DNA of 64,000 nt, from contig JASGMJ010000018.1 of assembly GCA_030156535.1 (NCBI GenBank), forward strand, positions 62,001 to 126,000. The letters are read 5' to 3'. The notes below the pieces were generated by a model. It made no database searches. It saw nothing but the letters and a program-made list of their open reading frames with translations, and was not told the DNA's origin. Each line of letters opens with the position of its first letter. Position 1 is the first letter of the stretch. This document shows positions 37,152 to 45,640 of the stretch, one piece after another. Position numbers and translations under genes: made by a program. Source of the stretch: Candidatus Sumerlaeota bacterium. GTDB lineage: Bacteria; Sumerlaeota; Sumerlaeia; SLMS01; JAHLLQ01.

Positions 37152-37273
37152 CAGCTTCTGGGAAAAAGAACAGAAGCAAACCCCGAAGGAGGTTATCACC
37201 GACAAACACCGTATTTTCCTCCCTCCCCTCCTCCAAGGGTCGGGCGCCCCTCACGGGGCGCCTGGCTCTTTTT
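37152..37273 (+). ncRNA. Candidate intergenic small RNA, about 120 nt
   Basis: Predicted to start near 37152 from the promoter at 37118-37145. It opens with a perfect hairpin, GCTTCTG (37154-37160) and CAGAAGC (37171-37177), with an A/G-rich loop. Next comes an exposed AAGGAGG (37186-37192) followed by no start codon, then a pyrimidine tract (CCTCCCTCCCCTCCTCC, to 37234) that could pair with it, and finally the terminator hairpin 37243-37262 and TTTTT. It lies between two terminators and overlaps no annotated gene. It does not look like 6S, SRP, tmRNA or RNase P RNA. The promoter and terminator are seen; transcription is inferred. Confidence 0.55.
37243..37273 (+). terminator. Rho-independent terminator of the candidate small RNA
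   Basis: GGCGCCCC (37243-37250) and GGGGCGCC (37255-37262) enclose TCAC, followed by TGGCTCTTTTT. The T-run is on the plus-strand side only, so it does not serve the minus-strand gene that ends at 37296. Confidence 0.85.
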
Positions 37274-37295
37274 AGGGGTCCCTGCGCGGGGAGCA

Positions 37296-40200
37296 TCACA
37301 GCCCCGACGTTACCAAATACACCGTTCCCTGCGAGTCCGTGCCGCCATCCGAGCGCATCCGCACCTTCACCGTCAGCCCGCCCCGCGACGCGTCAACACC
37401 CTCGAAACTATAGGTATTTTGGCGATTCGAGAAACCGCTCCATCCTTCGTGGGTGTCGCGGTCGAGTTCCGTTCCGCCGCTGGAAAGCGCCACCCACTCG
37501 ATCGCAACGGCGTTCGCTCCGTTCTCGTAGTTGATTTCAATCGCGAAGGAGGCGGAGGGATCGCCGTTGAGGAGCGCGCCGATTTCCCAGGTGAACTCGG
37601 CGAATTCAGTCGAGATGGTATCGGAAGTCCACTCGCCAATTTTCACCCGTTCGATTTTCTCGGGAAAAATCACAATCACGTTCTCCAGTCCCGGCCCGAT
37701 TTCGGTGACCTCGGATTCGCCCTTCAGTGAGCCATCGTCGCTCGTGAAGGTTGCCGTGTACATGCCGGGGAGCGCCTCGCCAATCCGGCGCTTGGGCGAC
37801 TCAATGACCATCGAAGTCATCGTGTACTTTGTCTCCTCGTCGATCTCCTGCAGCACTTCGATCCGCCCCTGCGGGAAATTCGCGGTGTCTTCCACCGCGA
37901 TGGCGATGTCGATGGGAACGGGGTTGAACTCGAAGTCCATGGTCTGCTGCCGGGGCTCGGCGGCGATTTCAAAGGACTCGGTGCGGCCGAGACTTCCACC
38001 GGCTCCGTAAACCATCAGCCAGCCCGTTCCGGGCTCGACGCGGATTTCGTAGCTGCTGGCTCCCTTGCGCTGCAGCATCCCGCTCCCGCTGGTGGTGCCG
38101 TCGGGCTTGGTGAGCATGAGCTGGAGGTTGAGCATCGCGGGCCAGTCCGTTCCCTTGTAGCGAATCGTGCCCGTCAGCAGAACCTTCGTGTCGTAGCGGA
38201 AGTCGAGTTCGTGTTCTTTGCCTGCCTCGACTGTGACCCACTTCTCCTCGCTGATGCCGCTGGCCTCGTCGCGCAGCGCGAACTGCCACTGGCCGGGCTC
38301 CAACTTTTCAACGCGGTAGGTGCCGTCTTCTTCGGGGCCGAAGGACGTTGAGGGATCAAGGCGCCAGCCGCTGCCGCGATGCGCCCGCGTCATCCGGGCT
38401 TCCTTGAACGGCTGGCCGTCCTCGCCGATCACCTTGCCAAAGACCGTGCCGCCTTCGGCGAGCACGATCACGAAAGGCTCGGCGTCCTCGGCGCGAGGAA
38501 GCGTGACGCTGATGTCGTTGGGCGCGTAGAGCTCCTCGGCCGAAACGACGAGTTTGTGGACCCCCTCGCTCAGCCCTTCGAGCTTGAAGGCTCCCTTGGC
38601 GTCACTCGTGGCGTCGGGCACGTCGAAGAGACTGTCGCCCACGGTCGCACCCGTCCCGAATGCCGAGGTAGGCTTGGCAATGGCCACCAGGACTCCGGCA
38701 ACCGGTTCGGGATCGCCTTCCTCGACTTGACGGACGACTCTGCCTTCGAGCGTCAAACCGCTATCGACGACGACTTCGACCGTCATTGCCGCCGCGCCGG
38801 CGACCGCCTTGAACGCCTTCGAGCCGCGCGGCCCCGCTGCCTTGCCGTCCTCGCCGAGCACGGCAACGTCCACGCGCCAGTCGCCCGCTTCCAGTGTGGG
38901 CAGGTCCGTCTTCCCGCCGGCATCCTGCACGCGCCCGCCGGGCTGCATGGGGTTCGACTGGTAATCGCCGTTCCACCCCTTCTTCAGCAACCGGTACTCG
39001 AAATGGGCGACCGGGTTGCCCTGGCCATCGACGGCCAGCAGCTGTGGGGCTCCGAGTTTCTTCATGGTGAAGTTCTGGGGATTGTCGTAGATCGTGACGT
39101 TCTGCTTCTGCACGCGCTCGTATTCCGGATGGTTGGCGTGCAGCCACTGAACCGTGGAATCCTGGGGGATGCCCTTGATGCGGTAGTAGCCCTTGTCGTC
39201 CGTCGTGGCCTGCTTGAGGCCGCCCGTGGTGCTGTAGGACTGGGCCATGATCATGGCGCCCTTGATGGGCTCGCCGTCCGCGTCGGTGACGACGCCTTCG
39301 ATGTAGTCGCCGGGCGAGAGTTTGACGTCCACGTTCTCGCGGAGTTCGCCGGGTTCCAGAGTCAGCTCCATCGGCGCCGACTGGGTGTATTCCGAGCCCT
39401 CCGGCGGCGCCACGACGAGTTCCACGCCCGTGGGCGGCACTTGCTCGGCGTAGTAGAATCCCTGCCCATCCGTCAGCGTTCCCGACGGCGTCATGTTCAT
39501 CATCCCGCGTGTGGGTAAATTGCCCTTGGTCTGGAAGCGCACGTTGGCATTCAGCACGGGCTTGCCCGCGGGGTCGGTGACGTACCCCGAAACGACGGCG
39601 TACTGGAGGAGTTCGAGTTCGATGTCTTCGAGCTCACCGCTCTGGGGCACGGCCGTCTCGCGCGAAACGAAACCGCTCTCGCTTTTTGCCTCCAACTGGA
39701 CCGTGAGCCCCCCCTTCGAAGTCAGGGAGAAGACCCCCTGCTCGTCGGTGGTGGTCTGCGGCGGAAAGAAGTTGGCGGGCTCCATGAGCTTGACCGTTGC
39801 GCCCTGTGCGGGCTGCTCGCCACCCGGTTCGAGCACGCGGCCGCTGAGCACGACGCCCTGGCGGAACGACAACTCGATCGGCGGGATCTCCGTCCCCGGT
39901 TTTGCATTCTCGATGACCTGCATCCCGGCCGGCATGCCCTGCTGGAGGGTCTCCTGGATGTATCCGGCAGGCGCGTCGTAGAAGATCATCGAGACCATCC
40001 CCAGCGAGCGGACCGGAATCTCGAACGCCCCGTCCTCGCCCGTAATGACCTCCTGGGTGCGGGCGTCCACCTCGGGAACGGAAAGGCCACCCATGGCGCC
40101 GAATTCGCGGTAGGGCTGATTGCTGACGCGGACACCGGCCAGCCCCTTGCCTGTGGCGGTGTCGATGGCCCGCCCCGTTGCAATGGCGGGAGCTTCGATT

Positions 40201-41381
40201 CGGAAATCCTTTTCGAGCGCCTGTCCCTCGGCCAGCGTTACCATCTCCTGAATCAGCATCGAGTCAGGCGAGAACCCCTGGACGTCCTCCATGACGACGA
40301 CCATCAGCGTTCCCGTGGCGAGCGGGTCCAGTTCGTAGCGCCCCTCGGCGTCGGTCTTGTCGAGAAACTGGTTCGCTGTCAGTTCGCTCAGGCTCCCCAT
40401 CATCATGCCCTGCATGGCAATGGCCGAGACGAAAGCCTCTTCAAGAGGCTCGCCGTCCGCGTCGAGGACCTGACCGAACATGCGGGCCGTTCCCGTGTTC
40501 AGGACGATCTCGACCCCGGACGCGCCCGCCTCGAAGGGGCCGGCCAGCGTGGGCAGGTACCCGTCGGCGCGCGCGGGGATTTTCAGCGACTCGCCTTCGG
40601 CGATCCCCTCCAGGCGGAAGAGCCCGGCCTCGTCCGCCTTCGTGTAGGCCGAGCGGAACGCCTGAAGCCCCTGGGCCATGGAAACGAGACTGATCTCGCC
40701 CAGCATCGCATTGCCCACGAAAGCCCCCGGAATTCCGACGCCCGCCTCGTTCACGACTTGGCCCGAAATGGCGCTGCCGTAGGGAAGCGAGAAGTTCTTC
40801 GTCACGCTCTTGCCCCCCTGGCCCTCCACCATCGCCCCGACCGAGGCATACGTCGCCGCCTCGGCGCGCAGCATCCGCGTGCCGTTGGCGAACATTCCGG
40901 CCACTCCCTTCTCATAACCGGTCAGTGCGTAGAAACCGTCGCCGTCCGTGGTGGCGGTGGCCTCCACGGGGGGAATGGTGTTCAGGCTCTCGTACCCTTC
41001 CATGCCGACAAGACTGACGACGGCCCCCTCGATGGGGTCGCCCGTCGCGGCGGAAGTGACGCGCCCGCGGATTTCGATGGTGGGCTGCTTTTCGTCGGTG
41101 GACTCGGACTCGGAAGCGGCGGGTTCGGCCGCCTGCGAGGAAGCTGCGGCCGGAGTGACGGCTGGACGGGCAGGCGCGGCAACGTCCCCGGACTTGTTCG
41201 GCGCAGTGCGTTCGACACGCGGAGCGGGAGTGCCGACGGCCGCAGGGACCTGTACACTACTCGCCGCATTCCAGCGCAGCAGCAAAACGCCCACGGTGAT
41301 GAGAATAAGGAGAACAACTCCCCCTATCATCGCAATCAGACCAGAATTTCCACCCCTGCCAGAAAAAGAACCGTTCGCCAT
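37296..41381 (-). CDS. Large membrane-anchored protein of carboxypeptidase-regulatory-like repeats
   Basis: 1361 residues. A single N-terminal helix (about 14-36) is followed by an Ala/Pro/Ser/Glu-rich spacer (about 45-97). The remaining part is a chain of about ten or more beta-sandwich repeats of CarboxypepD_reg/transthyretin-like type, each with the pattern I-x-G-x-V followed by G-x-P-I/L-x-G-A and a later T-D-x-x-G-x-Y/F (e.g. GRVTSAATGDPIEGAVVSLV, GVVTDADGEPIKGAMIMAQ). No catalytic domain is seen. It is probably a periplasmic or surface scaffold. The unit starts 420 bases after rpsG. Why a ribosomal operon precedes it is not clear. Confidence 0.82.
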   Translation of the reverse strand: MANGSFSGRGGNSGLIAMIGGVVLLILITVGVLLLRWNAASSVQVPAAVGTPAPRVERTAPNKSGDVAAPARPAVTPAAASSQAAEPAASESESTDEKQPTIEIRGRVTSAATGDPIEGAVVSLVGMEGYESLNTIPPVEATATTDGDGFYALTGYEKGVAGMFANGTRMLRAEAATYASVGAMVEGQGGKSVTKNFSLPYGSAISGQVVNEAGVGIPGAFVGNAMLGEISLVSMAQGLQAFRSAYTKADEAGLFRLEGIAEGESLKIPARADGYLPTLAGPFEAGASGVEIVLNTGTARMFGQVLDADGEPLEEAFVSAIAMQGMMMGSLSELTANQFLDKTDAEGRYELDPLATGTLMVVVMEDVQGFSPDSMLIQEMVTLAEGQALEKDFRIEAPAIATGRAIDTATGKGLAGVRVSNQPYREFGAMGGLSVPEVDARTQEVITGEDGAFEIPVRSLGMVSMIFYDAPAGYIQETLQQGMPAGMQVIENAKPGTEIPPIELSFRQGVVLSGRVLEPGGEQPAQGATVKLMEPANFFPPQTTTDEQGVFSLTSKGGLTVQLEAKSESGFVSRETAVPQSGELEDIELELLQYAVVSGYVTDPAGKPVLNANVRFQTKGNLPTRGMMNMTPSGTLTDGQGFYYAEQVPPTGVELVVAPPEGSEYTQSAPMELTLEPGELRENVDVKLSPGDYIEGVVTDADGEPIKGAMIMAQSYSTTGGLKQATTDDKGYYRIKGIPQDSTVQWLHANHPEYERVQKQNVTIYDNPQNFTMKKLGAPQLLAVDGQGNPVAHFEYRLLKKGWNGDYQSNPMQPGGRVQDAGGKTDLPTLEAGDWRVDVAVLGEDGKAAGPRGSKAFKAVAGAAAMTVEVVVDSGLTLEGRVVRQVEEGDPEPVAGVLVAIAKPTSAFGTGATVGDSLFDVPDATSDAKGAFKLEGLSEGVHKLVVSAEELYAPNDISVTLPRAEDAEPFVIVLAEGGTVFGKVIGEDGQPFKEARMTRAHRGSGWRLDPSTSFGPEEDGTYRVEKLEPGQWQFALRDEASGISEEKWVTVEAGKEHELDFRYDTKVLLTGTIRYKGTDWPAMLNLQLMLTKPDGTTSGSGMLQRKGASSYEIRVEPGTGWLMVYGAGGSLGRTESFEIAAEPRQQTMDFEFNPVPIDIAIAVEDTANFPQGRIEVLQEIDEETKYTMTSMVIESPKRRIGEALPGMYTATFTSDDGSLKGESEVTEIGPGLENVIVIFPEKIERVKIGEWTSDTISTEFAEFTWEIGALLNGDPSASFAIEINYENGANAVAIEWVALSSGGTELDRDTHEGWSGFSNRQNTYSFEGVDASRGGLTVKVRMRSDGGTDSQGTVYLVTSGL

Positions 41382-41736
41382 AATGCCCCCTGAAGCCGCC
41401 CGGCGAAATCCCCCACCGTTCGGACAATGTTTGCAGTTCCTACGCTCGTCTTCGTCTGGTATTCAAACCCGAAGAGAGCCCCCGCCGCAAAGAAGATGAA
41501 GCCTGCAACCCGCTGGGACAAGCAGACGGGGCTGCGGGTTCCCGCGAAAACTATTAATGACCTGCCCCACAAAGCCCCCTCAGCTGCGGACTCCCCAACC
41601 GGCGGACCCGGCAGCCAGCGGACCCGGCAGCCCAACGCTTCCCCCGGTCCCCAAACTCCCGTTCAGCTTCCCATTGTCCCGGCGGTCGCTGCCGTCTCCT
41701 GGTCCCTTGCCCCCCCGTCAGCGCCCCACCAACAGC
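41382..41736. other. Gap between rpsG and the large repeat protein
   Basis: No gene is supported. It holds the promoter region of the repeat protein, a 7-bp AACCCGC/GCGGGTT inverted repeat (about 41508-41541), and the direct repeat listed separately. Confidence 0.4.
41602..41632. repeat. Direct repeat of 15 bases
   Basis: GCGGACCCGGCAGCC occurs at 41602-41616 and 41618-41632, separated by one base, in noncoding sequence. Confidence 0.75.
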
Positions 41737-41763
41737 AAACCGGCGGCCTTTGCAGGCCGCCGG
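41737..41763 (-). terminator. Probable terminator of the rpsL-rpsG operon
   Basis: On the minus strand CCGGCGGCCT pairs perfectly with AGGCCGCCGG (10 bp, 4-base loop), followed by TTTGCTGTT. The T-run is short. It lies 38 bases after the rpsG stop. Confidence 0.65.
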
Positions 41764-41801
41764 GGAGTGTCTTGGGTTCTTTTGGGAGAAGGGGTGCTGT
41801 T

Positions 41802-42323
41802 TTACCAGCGATAGTGCGCGAAGGCCTTGTTGGCTTCGGCCATGCGGAGCACGTCTTCCTTCTTCTTGATGGCGCCACCGGTGTTCTTGAAGGCGTCCAT
41901 CAGTTCGTTGGCCAGACGCAAGGCCATCGTCTTCTCGTTGCGGTTGCGGGCGTGTGTGATAATCCAGCGGAACGCGAGGGCCTGACGGCGCTCGGGCTTC
42001 ACTTCGATCGGCACCTGATAGTTGGCGCCGCCAACGCGCCGGCTCTTGACTTCGAGCAGCGGCATGGCGTTCTCGATCGCCTTGTTGAAGACCTCGATCG
42101 GCTCGGTGCCTTCGACCTTCTGGCCGATGATGTCGAGAGCGCCGTAGACGATGCCCTCGGCAACGGACTTCTTGCCGTCCCACATAATGCAATTGATGAA
42201 CTTGGCCATGAGCAGGCTGCCGTAGCGCATATCGGGAACTAGGCCGCGGCCGGGCGGAATGCTCCGGCGTGCCATTTTGCGCTGACTGCGTGTGCGGCCG
42301 TCCTTTTTCTTACGCTTTGCCAC
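41802..42323 (-). CDS. rpsG: 30S ribosomal protein S7
   Basis: 173 residues from GTG 42323, which has GAGGTGA at good spacing; the ATG at 42275 ([10 protein letters not shown]) has no such site, so a lysine-rich 16-residue N-terminal extension is likely real. S7 nucleates assembly of the 30S head and contacts the E-site tRNA. Conserved parts: [44 protein letters not shown] and a C-terminal [20 protein letters not shown]. It follows rpsL by 58 bases. Confidence 0.97.
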   Translation of the reverse strand: MAKRKKKDGRTRSQRKMARRSIPPGRGLVPDMRYGSLLMAKFINCIMWDGKKSVAEGIVYGALDIIGQKVEGTEPIEVFNKAIENAMPLLEVKSRRVGGANYQVPIEVKPERRQALAFRWIITHARNRNEKTMALRLANELMDAFKNTGGAIKKKEDVLRMAEANKAFAHYRW

Positions 42324-42381
42324 GAAATCACCTCTGTGTGTTGCTGAATGGTCGGCTGTCAGGCCGGGAGAGTTCGGGGGT

Positions 42382-42762
42382 TTAGGACTTCGGACGCTTG
42401 GTGCCGTACTTCGAACGGCTTTGCTTGCGGTTCGGAACGCCCTGGGTGTCGCCCTTCTTGGCGCCGCGCACGATGTGATAGCGCACGCCGGGAAGGTCCT
42501 TCACACGGCCGCCGCGAATCACGACGATCGAGTGCTCCTGGAGGTTGTGGCCCTCGCCCGGAATATAGGCGGTGACCTCGAACCCGTTGGTCAGACGAAT
42601 ACGGGCGATCTTACGCAGAGCCGAGTTCGGCTTCTTCGGCGTGGCCGTCGAAACGCGCGTGCAAACACCACGGCGCTGCGGACATGCCTGAAGCGCAGGC
42701 ACTTTGTTCTTCTTCTTGAGCTGCTTACGTCCCTTGCGGACGAGCTGGTTAATCGTCGGCAT
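42382..42762 (-). CDS. rpsL: 30S ribosomal protein S12
   Basis: 126 residues from ATG 42762 ([12 protein letters not shown]), preceded by AGGTG. S12 is part of the decoding centre. K43 ([11 protein letters not shown]) and K88 (GGRVKDLPG) are the streptomycin-sensitive residues, and D89 is the position modified by RimO in other bacteria. [11 protein letters not shown] is the conserved cysteine segment. It is the first gene of a str-type operon that here ends after rpsG, without fusA or tuf. Confidence 0.98.
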   Translation of the reverse strand: MPTINQLVRKGRKQLKKKNKVPALQACPQRRGVCTRVSTATPKKPNSALRKIARIRLTNGFEVTAYIPGEGHNLQEHSIVVIRGGRVKDLPGVRYHIVRGAKKGDTQGVPNRKQSRSKYGTKRPKS

Positions 42763-42824
42763 GAATACACCTGAATAGGAGGTTCCCCGGCAGGGCCATG
42801 TGGCCCCGCCCAAAGGGAGTCGAG

Positions 42825-42854
42825 GATCAAACGCACCGACCCCCTACCGGTCAA
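42825..42854 (-). promoter_or_regulatory. Possible rpsL promoter
   Basis: TTGACC (42854-42849) and TTGATC (42830-42825) with an 18-base spacer on the minus strand, 63-92 bases before the rpsL ATG. The -35 is the same as in the candidate small RNA promoter. The -10 is weak. Confidence 0.4.
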
Positions 42855-43012
42855 GGGCAAAAGGGCGTTTCTTGCCTGGAAGAATTCCGTACGCCAACGC
42901 GCCCCCCGTCCCAGCCAGCCTTCCAAAGACAGTGACATCCCGGAAAACACGCGGATCACTGTCAGCAAAGCACTTGAAAAACGCCCCCAAAGTGGGGTGG
43001 ACACCGCCGGAG

Positions 43013-43041
43013 TTGACGGCGACTGGCGAATGGCATAGCCT
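43013..43041 (+). promoter_or_regulatory. Possible promoter of the GspG-like protein gene
   Basis: TTGACG (43013-43018) and TAGCCT (43036-43041) with a 17-base spacer, 39 bases before the ATG. The -35 is good, the -10 poor. The palindrome CCTCATGAGG (43039-43048) overlaps the expected start of transcription. Confidence 0.35.
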
Positions 43042-43079
43042 CATGAGGAAGTTACGAGAAGTCGAGCTTTGCCACCGCC

Positions 43080-43946
43080 ATGAATTACCGTGCCCATTCC
43101 ATCGCTCTTGCCGTCTTTGCAGCCGCGCTCTCCCCCGCCGCCGCGCAGTTCGGCGCGTACGAGGTCGCCCAGGAGGAACTCAACACGCTCGCCGACCAGA
43201 TGGTGATCGTCCATCTCGACACAACTTACTTCACGACGCTGGAAAACCTTAACGATCTCTCGTCCTTCACGTCCACGAACACGTTCGACTTCATCAACGA
43301 CGAAGGCGGGGCGCTGGTGATCTCGCCGGCAACGGGGCGCTTTCGCAATCCGCCGCGGCTGGATTTGGTGAACCGCCCGCCGGGGCTGGCGTGGCAGGGG
43401 CCGTACGCCAGCTACCAGTCCTCGCGCATCGATGGCCCGGACAGCATCTACGACGAGGGTACGCCGCTGGATCCGTGGGGAACACCGTATTTTTTCTACT
43501 CGCCGCTCGGTCTGATTGATCCGCAGTCGGAGGACATCGAACTCACCGGCTACCTCGACGATTTCAATCAGTACACCATCGTCAGCTACGGCCCCGACGG
43601 CGTGATGAGCAGCGACGACCTGACGCGTGCCGTGGCCGGTTTCTCGATTGCCGTGCCTGCAATTTCGAGTGTCCGCATTTTTCCGCCCGCGGCTAAGTCC
43701 ACGGATTACACCGTGCAGGTGCGTGGCTACAAGTTCGGCGCCACGCAGGGTAGCGGGAGCGTGGCGGTCAACGGAAGCCCTGCCGTGCCAACGTCGTGGT
43801 CCGACACGCGGATCGAGTTGCTGCTCAGCGCGATGCCCAGCCCGAATGCCACGTTTACCGTGACACCGGACGGCCGAGCACCCGTGGAGATGCAGGGGTT
43901 TCTGGTGGAAGGGACCGTCGGCGTGAATGACTGGATGATGTATTGA
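43080..43946 (+). CDS. Exported GspG-like protein with C-terminal IPT/TIG-like domain
   Basis: 288 residues. A Sec-type signal peptide (SIALAVFAAALSPAAAQ) replaces the class III prepilin leader. The middle part resembles the C-terminal region of type II secretion pseudopilin GspG: GPYASYQSSRIDGPDSIYDE, then DPWGTPYFFYSP and YTIVSYGPDGVMSSDDL, the calcium-site area. Residues about 200-275 look like an IPT/TIG immunoglobulin-like fold (GYKFGATQGSGSVAVNG). Without the prepilin helix it is unlikely to form a pilus; a secreted, calcium-stabilised protein is more likely. No other secretion genes are near. Function unknown. Confidence 0.72.
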   Translation: MNYRAHSIALAVFAAALSPAAAQFGAYEVAQEELNTLADQMVIVHLDTTYFTTLENLNDLSSFTSTNTFDFINDEGGALVISPATGRFRNPPRLDLVNRPPGLAWQGPYASYQSSRIDGPDSIYDEGTPLDPWGTPYFFYSPLGLIDPQSEDIELTGYLDDFNQYTIVSYGPDGVMSSDDLTRAVAGFSIAVPAISSVRIFPPAAKSTDYTVQVRGYKFGATQGSGSVAVNGSPAVPTSWSDTRIELLLSAMPSPNATFTVTPDGRAPVEMQGFLVEGTVGVNDWMMY

Positions 43947-43956
43947 GGGAGTTGCC

Positions 43957-44077
43957 TGTTTTCAGTTCTCGGTTTTCAGTTGTCAGTTTTCGGTTCTGTG
44001 CCCGTGTCCGGCAAATCACCGGCGATTCGAGCTTTGCGAGCTCCCCCGCCGAAAACTGAAAACTGAGAACAAGAAAC
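43957..44077. repeat. Inverted cluster of CAGTTTTCGG / GAAAACTGA repeats between convergent genes
   Basis: At 43957-43998 short units of TTTTCAGTTCTCGG type are repeated about four times; at 44049-44077 the complement appears. CAGTTGTCAGTTTTCGG (43977-43993) and 44049-44065 are complementary at 16 of 17 positions, so a long stem can form between the two gene ends, perhaps as a bidirectional terminator. Confidence 0.6.
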
Positions 44078-44832
44078 TACCCCTTCAGCTTCCACGTTTT
44101 GCCTTGGGGCTTGGTTTTTTCCTTAATCACTTCGCGTGTTTTCTCGCGGCGGACGCGGTCCACGCGCGGAGTGTCGTCGGCGGCGATGCCTCCGGCTCCG
44201 ATCATCGAGCGGACCAGCTCCACAACAACCAGGCACCCAATCGCAAGAAGCAGCAGCGAGGAGTTGATCCCTGCGCCGAACACGTCGATGGCCCCGACGG
44301 CAAGTGCCGCGATGCCGAGCGTCCAGGCGGCCAGACGATTGGTGTCGGGCATTCCCATCCACGCCAGGGCACCGCCAATCAACAGCCCGGGATGCGGGAT
44401 GACTCCAACGGGCGCAAAGAAGATCGGCCGGATCCACCCCTTGGTGAAGAAGGGGTAGAGAAAGCCCGCGAAAATCAGGATCCAGCCCGCCCACCGGCGC
44501 CATGCAGCAGAGTTCGTGGGACGCCATTCGCCCTCGGGGTAGAACAGCGTCAGGAGCATCGCCAGCCCGGCGATGATACTGACGCCGCCAATCGGCAGCG
44601 CGGCCTTGCCGGCGTAACCTGCAAAGGTTTCCGAAGTGGAAACGGAGACAGCGAGATAACCGGCGACGAGGAACTGTACGCCGAGAATGAGCGAGAGCAG
44701 TTGCTGTCCCGGTTTGCGATTGCCCGTGGCGACGGCACCGAGAATGGCGCCGAGCGTGAGTTTGCCAAAGAGCCCCGAGACACCGTGAATCATGGCAATG
44801 TTGTCGTAGTAGTTTTCGAGCGGCAAGGTCAT
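44077..44832 (-). CDS. Multi-pass membrane protein of unknown function
   Basis: 251 residues from ATG 44832 (MTLPLENYYDNIAMIHGVSG), preceded by a G-rich site; the frame extends further but without support. Seven or so hydrophobic helices are spread along residues 20-220, followed by a basic cytoplasmic tail (DRVRREKTREVIKEK, then TWKLKG). No family was recognised. It is the last gene of a run with two PH-domain membrane proteins, 25 bases after the second, so they may form one complex. Confidence 0.68.
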   Translation of the reverse strand: MTLPLENYYDNIAMIHGVSGLFGKLTLGAILGAVATGNRKPGQQLLSLILGVQFLVAGYLAVSVSTSETFAGYAGKAALPIGGVSIIAGLAMLLTLFYPEGEWRPTNSAAWRRWAGWILIFAGFLYPFFTKGWIRPIFFAPVGVIPHPGLLIGGALAWMGMPDTNRLAAWTLGIAALAVGAIDVFGAGINSSLLLLAIGCLVVVELVRSMIGAGGIAADDTPRVDRVRREKTREVIKEKTKPQGKTWKLKG

Positions 44833-44857
44833 CGTTCCCCCCGGGAGTTTCAGCGTT

Positions 44858-45640
44858 TCAGCGAAGGGCCTCGGCGGCCGAGCGGAAGGCGCGCGCTTCA
44901 TCAAGCAGGGCCCGTGCCGCAGCAACGAGCTCGGCGCTGGAAGCCGCCGCCGTCATCGGCGCCTCGGGCTGATCGGCTTCGTCGTCGTGATCGCCCAGCC
45001 CCGAGCCGCGCACCTTGCGCAGGCGCTCGTTCATGATGCGGACGATTTCCTCGGCATTGTCAACTCCGCGAAAGTAGCCGAGGTGCATGTTGAACACCTC
45101 CATCTGCTGGCCCTGATGATCGACAACGACACCGCCGCCACCGGCGGTCTGCACCTTCACGTCGGCGATCTTCAGCATCCGCTGAAGCGGCCCCTGCGTC
45201 ACCGAAATGTTCTGGATGTTGTCGAAGGTCATCGTCATTTCGCGTACGTGCCAGATGCCCTCGCGGATGCGCAGACTGCGGTCTGTCACCTTGTACCAGC
45301 GCAACTCGTAGTCCATCCGCATCGTCGTGTAGGTGACGAGAAGATTGACGATGATGAGCACGAGCAGAAGGAGAGCAAGCACCCAGAGAAGAAACGCGAG
45401 AACGCCATTTCCCTCGGACATCGCAACGCCACCGCCCACGAGCAGCGCGGTCGCGACGCCAAACAGAGTGATTCCGATAATCGCCGAGCCGATCACCCAG
45501 AGATAGAACTTGTACTTGAAGTAGTTGGGCGAAGCACGAAAGACGAGCAGCGTTCCCTCGCCCCCCAGGGGGTCGGTGGGCTCGGGCGGCACCTTGATGA
45601 ACTTCAGGGCGATCTGCTTGAGGAAACTGTACACGGTCAT
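44858..45640 (-). CDS. Membrane protein with bacterial PH domain (YdbT/bPH_2-like)
   Basis: 260 residues. Two membrane helices (about 46-70 and 80-105) are followed by a bPH_2-type beta domain (about 110-195): MDYELRWYKVTDRSLRIREGIW, then FDNIQNISVTQGPLQRML, a pattern typical of YdbS/YdbT proteins. The C-terminal tail is acidic, then Ala-rich helical. It overlaps the upstream PH gene by ATGA. Relatives are poorly understood; a role in membrane stress or lipid sensing is only suggested. Confidence 0.82.
   Translation of the reverse strand: MTVYSFLKQIALKFIKVPPEPTDPLGGEGTLLVFRASPNYFKYKFYLWVIGSAIIGITLFGVATALLVGGGVAMSEGNGVLAFLLWVLALLLLVLIIVNLLVTYTTMRMDYELRWYKVTDRSLRIREGIWHVREMTMTFDNIQNISVTQGPLQRMLKIADVKVQTAGGGGVVVDHQGQQMEVFNMHLGYFRGVDNAEEIVRIMNERLRKVRGSGLGDHDDEADQPEAPMTAAASSAELVAAARALLDEARAFRSAAEALR

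Noticed and set aside
37141..37275. 44-codon open frame MIPTSFWEKEQ... across the candidate small RNA
   Set aside because: Its ATG overlaps the -10 box, so it would not be on the predicted transcript, and its stop falls in the terminator T-run. It looks like chance.
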